A program made the translations under genes and the position numbers. From the NCBI RefSeq assembly GCF_029968035.1, contig NZ_JASCIQ010000004.1, forward strand, positions 1 through 64,000: DNA of 64,000 bases, written 5' to 3'. This document shows, piece after piece, positions 8,382-16,858 of the stretch (position 1 is the stretch's first letter; every line of letters begins with the position of its first letter). The stretch is from Streptomyces cavernicola. Lineage in GTDB: Bacteria; Actinomycetota; Actinomycetes; Streptomycetales; Streptomycetaceae. Below the pieces are notes generated by a model that was not told the DNA's origin, did not search any database, and saw only the letters and a program-made list of their open reading frames with translations.

Positions 8382-8756
8382 CTAGATCGGTCTCCTTGTT
8401 CGGGCATCTTCCACGGCCTGGGGCCGAGAGTCCCCTCGACGTGCCGCGCGTTGGCAGATGAGCCAGTAGATGAGCGCCGCGGGTGGCGCGACGCACAGCA
8501 GGACGATCAGCAGGCGGGAGTCGATCACATGAGTGTGTGACGGAGGCTGTTGCGATTCGCTCGGCAGGTCCCTCAAGAGGGCATCGAGTTGCCCTCGGGT
8601 GCGCGCTTCGTAGGCCGCGACCACGCGTTCTTCGAGTTCGGGAAGGGTCAGCCGACCAACTGCGTAGTGGTGTTGCAGTTGCGCTTCGACCTGGTCGCGG
8701 TCGGTGTCCGAGGCGCGTAACGCGGGGCTGGTGGTGTGCTCCTCGCTCTCATGCAT
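8382..8756 (-). CDS. DUF1707 (SHOCT-like) membrane protein
   Basis: This 124-residue protein has the DUF1707 domain at residues 13-68: LRASDTDRDQVEAQLQHHYA, VGRLTLPELEERVVAAYEAR, then TRGQLDALLRDLP. This short helical module is typically placed at the cytoplasmic end of small actinobacterial membrane proteins. One membrane helix follows (LLIVLLCVAPPAALIYWLI) and a basic tail. The ATG has GAGAGG six bases upstream and lies 9 bases after the ArsR stop, so the two are co-transcribed. Its role is unknown; a membrane partner of the regulator's response is plausible. Confidence 0.85.
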   Translation of the reverse strand: MHESEEHTTSPALRASDTDRDQVEAQLQHHYAVGRLTLPELEERVVAAYEARTRGQLDALLRDLPSESQQPPSHTHVIDSRLLIVLLCVAPPAALIYWLICQRAARRGDSRPQAVEDARTRRPI

Positions 8757-8765
8757 GGTGGCCTC

Positions 8766-9335
8766 TCAGTCGGGGGTAGCGGCGTTCGGGGATGGGCGGT
8801 CTTGCAGGTCGACGACCGCGACAACCACACGCGTCCACACCCCTGGGGCATCGCAGTCTCCGAACCGGGCGGCAAGTTGTTCGATGTGACCGCGCAGCTC
8901 GGCGAGGGCCTCGTCGGTGAGTCGCAGCGCACCACGGTGCACGTCGATCTCCCGGCGGCCTCCGGCCTGCTTGGACTGGTAGGCAGCGTTGATGTCGGCC
9001 CAGGTGGCGTCCAGCATCGAGCCGAGGAACTCAGCCATCTCTTCCGGGTTCGCAGCATCGCTGGGTGGTTCTGTGACCGCGGGGGTGTAGACGCGCTCGA
9101 CCTTGCCGCGGGCCAGCGGCCGGTATTCAGCGATCTCGATCAGCCCGGCCCGTTCCAGTTGATTGAGGTGGTAGTAGAGCCGGTCAGCTGGAAGGTCAAC
9201 GAGGGCGGCGAGTTCGCGTGCGGACTGTGGCGTCTCCCACAGCGCCTCCAGGAGCCTGATGCGCAGGGGATCGGCAAGCGCCTTGTGCACACCGTGCCAC
9301 CGCCGGATCGATGCACCGGAGCCTTGTGCGCTCAC
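8766..9335 (-). CDS. ArsR-family winged-helix regulator
   Basis: This 189-residue regulator has an N-terminal winged helix: VHKALADPLRIRLLEALWET, QSARELAALVDLPADRLYYH, LNQLERAGLIEI. A C-terminal dimerisation and ligand region of about 100 residues contains no ArsR-type metal-binding cysteine box, so an organic or stress signal is more likely than a metal. The GTG start has GGAGG six bases upstream. It heads a two-gene operon with the DUF1707 protein, which is probably its target. An IS21 remnant lies 145 bases upstream, so its native upstream region has been replaced. Confidence 0.85.
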   Translation of the reverse strand: MSAQGSGASIRRWHGVHKALADPLRIRLLEALWETPQSARELAALVDLPADRLYYHLNQLERAGLIEIAEYRPLARGKVERVYTPAVTEPPSDAANPEEMAEFLGSMLDATWADINAAYQSKQAGGRREIDVHRGALRLTDEALAELRGHIEQLAARFGDCDAPGVWTRVVVAVVDLQDRPSPNAATPD

Positions 9336-9480
9336 GAATCGCCTCCTTCAGTGCACCAGACTTCACTGATTGGAAAGTACTACAACCAGTGGGTTTGCGC
9401 GGCCAGTTGGAGTTGTTGATAGTGAGCCAGGGCAGGGATTTCCCTCCCGAACGGGCCGGTGCAATGCTTAGGCGACCGCG

Positions 9481-9738
9481 TCATCCAGCCGAGGCTTGCA
9501 GGGCTTGTGCCTTGGTGTGTGCGAGCCGGTAGGACTCGGTGCCGGTCTGGATGATCGCGCCGTTGAAGGTGAGGCGGTCGACGATGGCCGCGCAGAGACG
9601 GGGGTCGGTGAAGGTCTTCGTCCAGCCGCTGAAGGACTCGTTGGAGGCGATGGCGACGCTGTTCTTTTCCTCGCGTTCGGTCAGCACCTGGAACAGCAGC
9701 TCAGCGCCCCGCCGGTCGAGTTCCATGTAGCCCAGTTC
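9481..9738 (-). pseudogene. istB: istB, C-terminal part (split from its N-terminal part)
   Basis: The segment reads ELGYMELDRRGAELLFQVLT, EREEKNSVAIASNESFSGW and KTFTDPRLCAAIVDRLTFNG to the stop, which is the Walker B and C-terminal half of the IS21 transposition ATPase. The missing first half lies at 12682-13206. Joining at the GTCGAT core restores DLLCID-ELGYMELD in frame, which proves that the intervening DNA is an insertion. Confidence 0.9.
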
Positions 9739-9744
9739 GTCGAT

Positions 9745-9764
9745 CTATGCGGACATCCGCATAG
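9745..9764. repeat. Palindrome at the left RIT end only
   Basis: CTATGCGGA-CA-TCCGCATAG is a perfect inverted repeat between the left GTCGAT core and the left terminal repeat; including flanking bases the arms reach 12 bp (9742-9767). It is absent from the right end, so the two element ends are not equivalent. Confidence 0.7.
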
Positions 9765-9797
9765 ATCGACCTATGTCGAGCCCGCGACTATGCCGAG
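9765..9797. repeat. Left terminal inverted repeat of the RIT element (33 bp)
   Basis: It begins ATCGACCTATGTCGAGC and ends CTATGCCGAG. It is identical to the reverse complement of 12649-12681. Confidence 0.95.
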
Positions 9798-9914
9798 TTT
9801 GGGCTCGACGAGGCTCTCTTTCGCGTGAACGTCGGGGGGTTGGTCTCTGCATAGTCCCGCTGCCGGGCACGACCTTGATCGTGAGGGCAGGGGGCCCTCG
9901 GGGAGGGGGCGGCG

Positions 9915-11117
9915 GTGGCGAGTCCGCGCAGGAAGGCCGGTGCTCTTGCATCGCAGGTCGAGGGCTATCGGTCCTGGCTGGCGGAGCATGGCTATACGAA
10001 GCCAACGGTACGGAACATGCTCAAGGATCTGGGGCACGTCGGAATGTGGCTGTCCCAGCGGGGGCTTCAGGCCGTTGACCTCAACGAAGAGCGTGTACGG
10101 CAGTGCTTGTCCGACCAGCGGCAGGCCGGCCGTCGCCGAGTGCCGGGTCCGCGCGGCATGAGGCCGCTGCTAACGTACCTGCGCGAGGTCGCGGTCGTCC
10201 CGCCAGTACAGGCGGAGCCGTCCCCGCTGGACGGCGTGTTGGAGCAGTACCGAGCCTGGATGGCAGTCGAGCGCGGCCTGGCTGCGGCCACCATGGTGCG
10301 GTACGCGAGAACCGCCCGCCGCTTCCTGGCCGAGCAGGCGATGGTCGGCGGAGTTTTCGCACCGGGCGGCCTGACCGGAACGGACCTGAACGCCTTCCTG
10401 CTGCGGGAGTGCGGTCGCGTCTCGGCCGGTTCGGCGAAGGGGCGGGTGGCCGAACTCCGGTCGCTGATGCGGTTTCTCCACCTGCGCGGTCACACACCGA
10501 TGAGGCTCGGCACGGCCGTGCCCCCGGTCGGCGGCTGGCGCCTGGCGGCCATCCCACCGACGATGGCCCCGAGTGACATCCAGCGGCTGCTGGACCACTG
10601 CCCGCGCGAGGACGCCGTCGGCATCCGCGACTACGCGATCCTGATGCTCCTGGCCCGCCTGGGGCTGCGCTCGATCGAGGTGGCCCGGCTTCAACTGGAT
10701 GATATCGACTGGCGGTTGGGCGAGATCGCGATCCGCGGTAAAGGGCGCCGCGAGGACCGCCTCCCGCTGCCGAGCGACGTCGGCCAGGCCCTCGTCGCCT
10801 ACCTCCACGAGTCCCGGCCCCGATCGAGTACCCGCCGGATCTTCGTCACCTGCAGGGCTCCCCGCGGACCGATCCGGGCGGACCTGGTGGGCGATGTGGT
10901 GGAACGGGCCTGCCTGCGAGCTGGGTTGCCCACGGTGGGCCCGCACCGGCTGCGGCACGCTCTGGCCGGGGAGATGCTGCGGCAAGGCTCCGGACTGACG
11001 GCGATCAGCCAAGTGCTCCGCCACCAGGACCTGGCCACCACCGCGCTCTACGCCAAGGTCGACTTCATCGCGCTGCGCGCGGTCGCACAGCCCTGGCCCG
11101 AGACGGGGGCAGCATGA
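9915..11117 (+). CDS. ritA: RitA tyrosine recombinase
   Basis: This 400-residue recombinase has an N-terminal SAM-like/core-binding region (about residues 1-190) and a complete C-terminal catalytic domain. Arg I lies in MLLARLGLRSIEVARL, the beta-hairpin Lys in IRGKGRREDRLPL, box II is HRLRHALAGEML, the second His is in VLRHQDLATTALY and the nucleophilic Tyr is in ALYAKVD. The GTG start has GGGAGG eight bases upstream. It is the first gene of the trio and overlaps ritB by four bases. In RIT elements all three proteins are thought to act together on the terminal repeats. Confidence 0.92.
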   Translation: MASPRRKAGALASQVEGYRSWLAEHGYTKPTVRNMLKDLGHVGMWLSQRGLQAVDLNEERVRQCLSDQRQAGRRRVPGPRGMRPLLTYLREVAVVPPVQAEPSPLDGVLEQYRAWMAVERGLAAATMVRYARTARRFLAEQAMVGGVFAPGGLTGTDLNAFLLRECGRVSAGSAKGRVAELRSLMRFLHLRGHTPMRLGTAVPPVGGWRLAAIPPTMAPSDIQRLLDHCPREDAVGIRDYAILMLLARLGLRSIEVARLQLDDIDWRLGEIAIRGKGRREDRLPLPSDVGQALVAYLHESRPRSSTRRIFVTCRAPRGPIRADLVGDVVERACLRAGLPTVGPHRLRHALAGEMLRQGSGLTAISQVLRHQDLATTALYAKVDFIALRAVAQPWPETGAA

Positions 11118-12043
11118 GCGAGCTCGGCCAGGCACTACAGGACTACCTACGGCTTCGCCGGTCCCTCGGCCACAAGATGGCCGAGGCTGGCTGGCTGCTG
11201 CCGGACTTCATCGACTTCCTGGACGAGCGCGGGCAGACCAGGGTGACGGTTGCTGCCGCGCTGGCCTGGGTGAAGGAGCGTGAGGGCGAGACGGTGACAA
11301 CGGTGAGCCCGCGGAGGATCACCGCGGTCCGCGGCTTCGCCCGCTATCTCAGCGGCATCGACCCGGCCACCGAGGTCCCGCCACTGGGCCTGGTGCCGCA
11401 CCGGCAACGCTGGCGGCAGCCGTTCCTCTACTCCAACACCGACGTCACCGCCCTCATGACCGCCACCGAGATGCTCGGCCCGCCGCTGCGGGCAGCGACC
11501 TACCGCACGCTCGTCGGGCTGCTGGCCGCCTCCGGACTGCGCGTCGGCGAAGCGATCAACCTTGACCACGACGACATCGACTGGACAGAAGGCGTGCTCC
11601 GGATCCGCGAGACCAAGTTCGGCAAGTCCCGCCTGGTTCCTTTGCAGTCCAGCACCGTGAACGCGCTGCGGGAGTACGACACTTCACGCACCCAAGCGGT
11701 CCCGCGTCCCAAAGACCCGGCATTCTTCATCTCCCGCACCGCCCGGCGTCTGATCTACGCCGTCGTCGCCCCGACATTCCGGCAGTTGGTGACCACCGCA
11801 CGTGTCGGCACCCGCGCACCGCACCCACCACGGCTGCATGACCTCAGGCACTCCTTCGCCATCCGCACCCTTCTGACCTGGTATCGCGCCGGTGTCGATG
11901 TCCAGGCGAAGATCCCGTCGCTGTCCACCTACCTGGGACACCGCGAACCGGCCTCCACCTACTGGTATCTCTCCGCAGCCCCGGAACTGCTCGGCCTGGC
12001 GGCGGCCCGCCGCGAAGGCGTCGGGAAGGCGGCCCGGTCATGA
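11114..12043 (+). CDS. ritB: RitB tyrosine recombinase
   Basis: This 309-residue recombinase is translationally coupled to ritA (ATGA). Catalytic residues are all visible: Arg in GLLAASGLRVGEAINLDH, Lys in RETKFGKSRLVPLQ, box II RLHDLRHSFAIRTLL, the second His in STYLGHREPASTYWYL, which also holds the candidate nucleophilic Tyr. The length agrees with the middle member of RIT trios. It overlaps ritC by four bases at its stop. Nothing suggests damage, so RitA and RitB should be active enzymes. Confidence 0.92.
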   Translation: MSELGQALQDYLRLRRSLGHKMAEAGWLLPDFIDFLDERGQTRVTVAAALAWVKEREGETVTTVSPRRITAVRGFARYLSGIDPATEVPPLGLVPHRQRWRQPFLYSNTDVTALMTATEMLGPPLRAATYRTLVGLLAASGLRVGEAINLDHDDIDWTEGVLRIRETKFGKSRLVPLQSSTVNALREYDTSRTQAVPRPKDPAFFISRTARRLIYAVVAPTFRQLVTTARVGTRAPHPPRLHDLRHSFAIRTLLTWYRAGVDVQAKIPSLSTYLGHREPASTYWYLSAAPELLGLAAARREGVGKAARS

Positions 12044-12581
12044 CGCTGATCGCGCCGACCCTGCAGGCGTTCTTCACCGACCGGCTCGCCCGCGAGCGCC
12101 AGGTCAGTCCGCGCACCATCGCCGCCTACCGCGACGCGCTCCGTCTCCTGCTCTGCTTCGTCCAGCAACGCACGGGAACCAGACCGGAGAAACTGGACTG
12201 GAACGACCTGAACGCGGAAGTGATCTCCGCGTTCCTCAACCACCTGGAAGACGAGCGCGGCAACAGTGCCCGGACCCGCAACGTCCGGCTGACCGCGATC
12301 CGCTCCCTGTTCTCCTACGCGGCCCTCCAGCACCCCGAACACATCCTGCTCATCCGCACGTCCTGCGGCACAGTTGCGCGATGTCCTTGCTGCAGGCCGG
12401 AGTTGATACCACGGTCATCGCACTCTGGCTCGGCCACGCCGGCGTCCGGTCCACCGACGCCTACGTCCACGCGGACATGACCATCAAGGAGAAGGCCCTC
12501 GCCCGCACCACACCGGCGGGTGTCCGGCCGGGCCGCTACCAGCCCACCGACAAGGTCCTCGCGTTCCTCGAGCGTCTGTGA
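12040..12581 (+). pseudogene. ritC: RitC tyrosine recombinase with internal deletion and frameshift
   Basis: The N-terminal core-binding part is normal (FFTDRLARERQVSPRTIAAY, then LTAIRSLFSYAALQHPEH). After about residue 102 the frame is lost at position 12340-12350, and the other frame resumes deep in the catalytic domain: PHVLRHSCAMSLLQAGVDTT, IALWLGHAGVRSTDAYVHAD. The region that should hold the first catalytic Arg and the Lys (roughly 150-180 residues in intact relatives) is missing. Box II, the second His and the Tyr remain but out of frame. The deletion probably makes the element non-autonomous. The stop lies about 70 bases before the right terminal repeat. Confidence 0.85.
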
Positions 12582-12648
12582 TGCAGCCGCGACTATGCGG
12601 AGCACCACGGGTTCCCGGTCCGCATCTTCCGGATCCACGAACGTGTGG

Positions 12649-12681
12649 CTCGGCATAGTCGCGGGCTCGACATAGGTCGAT
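12649..12681. repeat. Right terminal inverted repeat of the RIT element (33 bp)
   Basis: It is the exact reverse complement of 9765-9797 and abuts istB sequence; its last six bases are the right GTCGAT core. Confidence 0.95.
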
Positions 12682-13206
12682 GCATAAAAGATCGACGCGT
12701 CCGTAGCGGGCGATGGTCTTCGACAGCTGCTTGTCGTCGGCGGCCTCGACCAGCTCGTTGACGAGCTTGGTGGCCAGCGCGTAGCGGACCCGGAAGCCCT
12801 GCATGGCCGCCTCGGTGCCCAACGAGATCAGCAAGTGGGATTTGCCGGTGCCGGAGTCGCCGATCAGGCAGAGCGGCTCGCCCTTCTTGACCCACTCGCA
12901 AGTCGCGAGCGTGTTGACGGTGGCCGGGTCGACGTTGGGGTTGGCCTCGAAGTCGAAGGCCCGCAGGCTCTTCTCGCGAGGAAAGGACGCCGCCCGGATG
13001 CGGCGTTCGGACCGGCGCCGGGCCCGGTCGTCACACTCCGCCATCAACAGCGCAGCGAGGAAGGCCCGGTAGGACATCTGCTCGCGGGCCGCGCCGTCGG
13101 TCAATTCCTTGAACTGCTGTCGGATGGTGGGCAGCCGCAGCATGCGGCAAGCCTGGTCGATGGAGGCGGTCGCGGCTTCTTCGGTCAGCCCACGCTTGCG
13201 CATCAT
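12682..13206 (-). pseudogene. istB: istB, N-terminal part
   Basis: The ATPase N-terminus is intact: MLRLPTIRQQFKELTDGAAR, the IstB signature YRAFLAALLMAECDDRARRR, Walker A in LCLIGDSGTGKSHLL and the strand ARYGRVDLLCID, where the RIT element interrupts the gene. The start overlaps the istA stop (ATGA). IstB of IS21 is the AAA+ helper that chooses target DNA for IstA. The remaining coding part lies at 9481-9738. Confidence 0.9.
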
Positions 13207-14841
13207 GATCCTTCTTTCTCGCTGGCCGTGCGGCCAGGCCGCCGTTGCAGAAGCTGGTCGTAGTGGGCCACCGAGGGCAGCGGCGGGGTGTCGGGCGGGA
13301 GATGGGACAGTTTCCAGTCAGCGAGCGAGGTGACCGACGCGGTCGGGCCCTCGTCCCCCGTCGCCGGCCCTGCTGCGGCATGGTCCGGAAGGGCGGGTTC
13401 GCCCTCGGACTCGCTGAGCTTCCGGGCCTCCAGGGCCACCGCATCGGCGGTCAGAGCCCCTGCGCGGTAGGCGGCGGCCAGCCCGGCCACCATTTGCTCG
13501 TGGTCCATGTGCCGGGCCAGCAGCAGCACTTCGATCAGGGCCCGGGTGCCGGCCGCGTCGCCGTGGGCGGCCTTCGCCGCGGACGACCACTTGTCGTGGA
13601 CTGGCGTGAACCGGCCTGCTGAACGGGCCTGTTCGAGGGCCGTCGAGCCGGGAAAGGCGCCCGGCTTGCGCATCAGGGCCTCCAGGTAGTGGTCCAGGAC
13701 TAGGCGGGAACCGTGTCGGCCACCGAGCCGCTCGTGGAGGGTGACCACGTTGCGGCCGTCATAGACGACGAGGTCGTTGGCGTGCAGCAGCACCCGCAGC
13801 TGACGCCCGATGTAGCGGACCGGAACCGAGTAGGCATTGCCGCGGACCCCGATCTGGCTGAACCGGTTGACCCTCGGGGTGAACCAGCGTCCCGTCTCGA
13901 ACAGTTCGGTCGGCAGCGGCCTCAGCAGATCCCGTTCCTGGTCGAAGTAGTCGCCGATGGTGCGAGTGCGGCCCCGCAGCCGCCGCACCTCATCGGCCTG
14001 GTCCCACTGATCGACCATCGCGTTGAGCTCGGTTAGCGAAGCGACCTCGGGGACCGGAACGAAGTGGTTGCGTCGGAAGTAGCCGATCTGCCCCTCGTCC
14101 CCGCCCTTCTCATGAGCGCCCTCGATGCCGGGCCGGCAGTAGAACGCCTCAACTCCCCAATGCGACCGGAACGCCGTCCAACGGTCCGCCTCCACCCGCC
14201 CGCGGGAGAAGCCCAGCACGCGTTCGACCGCGGCCCGCAGATTGTCGTAGCGAATATGAGCCCTCGGGACACCGCCCAGGACCCGAAAGGCATGCACGTG
14301 CCCTTCGAAGAAGGCTTCCTGACCCGAAGTGGCGAACACCCGGTGCACCGCCTTGCCCGAATACGACAGCCGTAACGAGAAACAGATATACCCGGGTCAG
14401 CTGGCCCGCCAGGACCACGTGCAACTCGCCGAAATCCACCTCCGCTTCGGTCTGCGGCACGAACATCGCCTGCGGACCGACGCCGGCATCCCGCCGAATC
14501 TGCGGCCGACGGTCCCTCACATAAGTGCGGACCATGGGATACGAGATGTCGACGGCCCCGTGCTCGTCGACGAGCCGGTCGAAGATCCGTTGAGCGGTGT
14601 GCCGTTGCTTCGACGGCGCGTCCACATCCGCCCGCAGGATGTCGTCGATCAGCGGCTTGTAAGGATCAAGCCGTGACTCCCGCTGCCGCGGCTTGCGACG
14701 CTCCTCCGGCCACTGACCGTCCACAGCCCGCCGTACCGTCCGCCAGGTGACGTTGTACTTGCGCTGAAGAGCCCGCAGCGACATGCCGCCGCGGTGGTCA
14801 CGGCGGATTGCGGCGTACAGATCGACCTTCGACTGAGACAT
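13203..14841 (-). pseudogene. istA: istA, IS21 transposase with one frameshift
   Basis: The N-terminal half reads MSQSKVDLYAAIRRDHRGGM and SLRALQRKYNVTWRTVRRAV (helix-turn-helix), and enters the integrase core at EAEVDFGELHVVLAGQLTRV. After VYLF the frame is lost at about 14378-14383; in the next frame SLRLSYSGKAVHRVFA and SGQEAFFEGHVHAFRVLGGV continue the DDE domain to the end. A single inserted base (or two lost) explains this. IS21 istA is normally one frame, so I read it as inactivating. A GGGGG ribosome site precedes the start. Confidence 0.88.
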
Positions 14842-15039
14842 CCCCATCGAGCCCCCTACGGCAGAAGCACAATCCACCGTCCCACCGCAAGCACCCAGGT
14901 GACATCAAAACAAACTGACACCGCAAACCCGGTCAGAAGGCGACTCCCACAGTCACCTCGAAACGACTCCCGCCCTCAGATACAAAGCCAACCACGCCCT
15001 GTCCGAGCTGAGCCGGCACCTCGAAAGCGGCTACGTCCT

Positions 15040-15216
15040 CTACGTTTCCGGTGACTCAACCTGCCACACGCTCGTCGCGGTACGGGCGAGGACCAGGCCG
15101 CCGAGCAGGACGACGCCGTGGATCGCGTTGGTACCGGACATCAGGGGGGTGTGCAGGGTGTTGGGAACCTTGGAGATCACGGCGTGGCCGACGAAGCCGG
15201 CCAGCACCAGGATCGC
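15040..15216 (-). pseudogene. NAD(P) transhydrogenase alpha subunit part 2, remnant
   Basis: The segment reads AILVLAGFVGHAVISKVPNT then LHTPLMSGTNAIHGVVLLGG, which is the unmistakable membrane segment of PntA (the short alpha-2 subunit). The native C-terminal helices are missing; after about residue 40 the sequence runs into unrelated DNA and a stop. The upstream side ends abruptly at about 15216, where a symporter fragment begins on the other strand. It is a rearrangement scar. Confidence 0.75.
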
Positions 15217-15218
15217 CC

Positions 15219-15569
15219 TTCACCCCCGGGCTGTTGCTCACCGTCCTCAACCTCAGCGGTTACGTCGGCATCCAGTTCGCCGCAGGGTGGCTCGCCCTCC
15301 TCTTCGGGCGCCGCACCACGGCCCTGTCCGTCAGCACCGGCATCACCACCGGCTGCCTGCTCGCCATCGCCCTCTACCTGGCAGGCGTGGAGATCGGCGG
15401 CATCAACATCGGACTCATCGCCCTGCTGGTCAACCTCGCCCTCGTCTTCGGACTCGGACGCCTCGGCCGCGGCACCGCACCCCACACCCCCATCGCCCGC
15501 ACCCCCGCAGGCCACCGCGCCCCCACCTCATCGGCCCAACCCGCCCAGCACACCACCGTCAACCCCTGA
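15219..15569 (+). pseudogene. C-terminal remnant of a sodium:solute symporter-like transporter
   Basis: Only the last hydrophobic part is present: GLLLTVLNLSGYVGIQFAAG, LLFGRRTTALSVSTGITTGC and INIGLIALLVNLALVFGLGR (three membrane helices), then a short hydrophilic tail rich in Pro and Ala. This pattern is that of SSS-family permeases. There is no start codon on the symporter side of the junction. The deaminase gene follows 18 bases after the stop, so the transporter probably once fed that enzyme with a purine. Confidence 0.6.
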
Positions 15570-15587
15570 GAGACGACAAGGAGCCCC

Positions 15588-16625
15588 GTGGACACCGAAA
15601 CCTTCCTACGCCGCCTGCCCAAGGGCGACCTCCACCTCCACCTGGCCGGCGCCCTCCGCCCCGCCACACTGGTCGAACTCGCCCGCAAACACGACGTCCC
15701 CCTGCGCACCACCGACCCCCAGCACCTCTACAACTTCGCCGACTTCTACGACTTCCTCGACGTCGTCCGCGCCGCCGCCTCCTGCATCCGCGATCACGGC
15801 GACTTCGCCCGCGTCGCCTACGAATGCCTGGCCGACGCCGCACAGGCAGGAAACCTCAAATACGCGGAGATGTTCTTCAACCCCACCGACTACCTCCCCG
15901 CAGGCGTCCCCTACCGCACCATGGCCGAGGGCTACGCCGAGGGCATCCGCCAGGCCGAGGCCGACCTGGGCGTCACCGGACGCCTCATCCCCTCCATCAA
16001 CCGCGAACTCGGCCCCGACACTGCACGCCAGATGCTGGACGCGGTGCTCGAGCACCGCATCGAGCAAGTCATCGGCATCGGCATGGACGGCGCCGAACGC
16101 AGCGGCCCGCCCGAGCAGTACGCCGAGGTCTATCAAGCAGCAGGCCGCGCAGGGCTGCGCCGCACCGCCCACACCTGCGAGGACAACCAGACCCTCGCCG
16201 AGGCCCCGCCCGCCAACATCACCACCACCCTCGACGCCCTCGGCTGCGACCGCATCGACCACGGCTACAACATCCTCGGCGACCCAGCCGTCGTACGGCG
16301 CTGCGCCGAGGAAGACACCCCCTTCACCGTCTGCTCCCACACCTGCGTCCCCCAGCGGCTGACCACCCGCTGGAAGACCCTGCGCACCATGCAGCGCGCT
16401 GGCCTGTTCATGGTCGTCTGCACCGACGACCCGCCGATGTACCGCACCGACATCGGCACCGCCTATGTCACCATCGCCCGCGAACTCGCCCAAACCCCCG
16501 CCGAAGCCGCGCAATCCGCCCTCGCCGCGCTCGACGCCACCTGGCTCGACGACACCGACAAGCGCGCACAACGCAAGGCCTTCACGGACGAAATCGCCGC
16601 CCTCACCATCGCACTGGAGAACTGA
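15588..16625 (+). CDS. Adenosine-deaminase-family amidohydrolase (substrate uncertain)
   Basis: This 345-residue zinc enzyme of the adenosine/AMP deaminase superfamily starts at a GTG with AAGGAG upstream. Metal ligands and catalytic residues are present: KGDLHLHLAGALRP (His-x-His), RRTAHTCEDNQ (His and catalytic Glu), GCDRIDHGYNIL (His) and VVCTDDPPMYRTD (Asp-Asp). Two positions deviate from classical adenosine deaminase: the Asp that touches the ribose 5'-OH (HxHLDG) is Ala, and HAGE is HTCE. Family members with such changes act on other purines or aminofutalosine-type substrates. It follows a symporter remnant, suggesting purine salvage. Confidence 0.8.
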   Translation: MDTETFLRRLPKGDLHLHLAGALRPATLVELARKHDVPLRTTDPQHLYNFADFYDFLDVVRAAASCIRDHGDFARVAYECLADAAQAGNLKYAEMFFNPTDYLPAGVPYRTMAEGYAEGIRQAEADLGVTGRLIPSINRELGPDTARQMLDAVLEHRIEQVIGIGMDGAERSGPPEQYAEVYQAAGRAGLRRTAHTCEDNQTLAEAPPANITTTLDALGCDRIDHGYNILGDPAVVRRCAEEDTPFTVCSHTCVPQRLTTRWKTLRTMQRAGLFMVVCTDDPPMYRTDIGTAYVTIARELAQTPAEAAQSALAALDATWLDDTDKRAQRKAFTDEIAALTIALEN

Positions 16626-16858
16626 GGGCACGGGCGGAGGGCGCGCATCGCACCGAGGACGCCACGTCCCGTGACGCAACCCCTGTGCGACACGACACCG
16701 TGGGGTGATGGGCCTCACACGCCTCAACTGGCGCGCGCGTACAACCCTTTCGCTGGACCGATGATCAAAGCTGTGCGGCCGCTGTGGCCGTGCGCGATTC
16801 GGACCCGCCCGTCCGCGGCCTGCATCCGCCTGTCAACAATCGAAAATGGAGCTTCCAC

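Larger units (their letters stand above)
9739..12681 (+). mobile_element. Recombinase-in-trio (RIT) element inserted in istB
   Basis: The element holds three consecutive tyrosine-recombinase genes joined by ATGA overlaps, bounded by 33-bp perfect inverted repeats and by the same 6-base sequence GTCGAT (9739-9744 and 12676-12681). Removing the element plus one core restores the istB reading frame exactly. This matches the published definition of RIT elements. The third recombinase is internally deleted, so the copy may be immobile unless complemented. A 6-base core fits strand exchange by tyrosine recombinases. Confidence 0.9.
9395..14930 (-). mobile_element. IS21-family element, inactivated and interrupted by a RIT element
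   Basis: The element has the IS21 layout, istA then istB on one strand with ATGA overlap. The two outer edges share an imperfect inverted repeat: GGGTTTGCG followed by a CAGTTTG-like motif near 14905-14935 (read on the minus strand) and its counterpart near 9391-9437. istA carries a frameshift and istB is split by a 2.9-kb insertion, so neither transposase protein can be made. Edges are approximate. Confidence 0.75.

Noticed and set aside
14370..14390. Programmed frameshift in istA
   Set aside because: IS21 istA is normally a single frame and there is no slippery heptamer at the site; istB is also interrupted, so decay is simpler.
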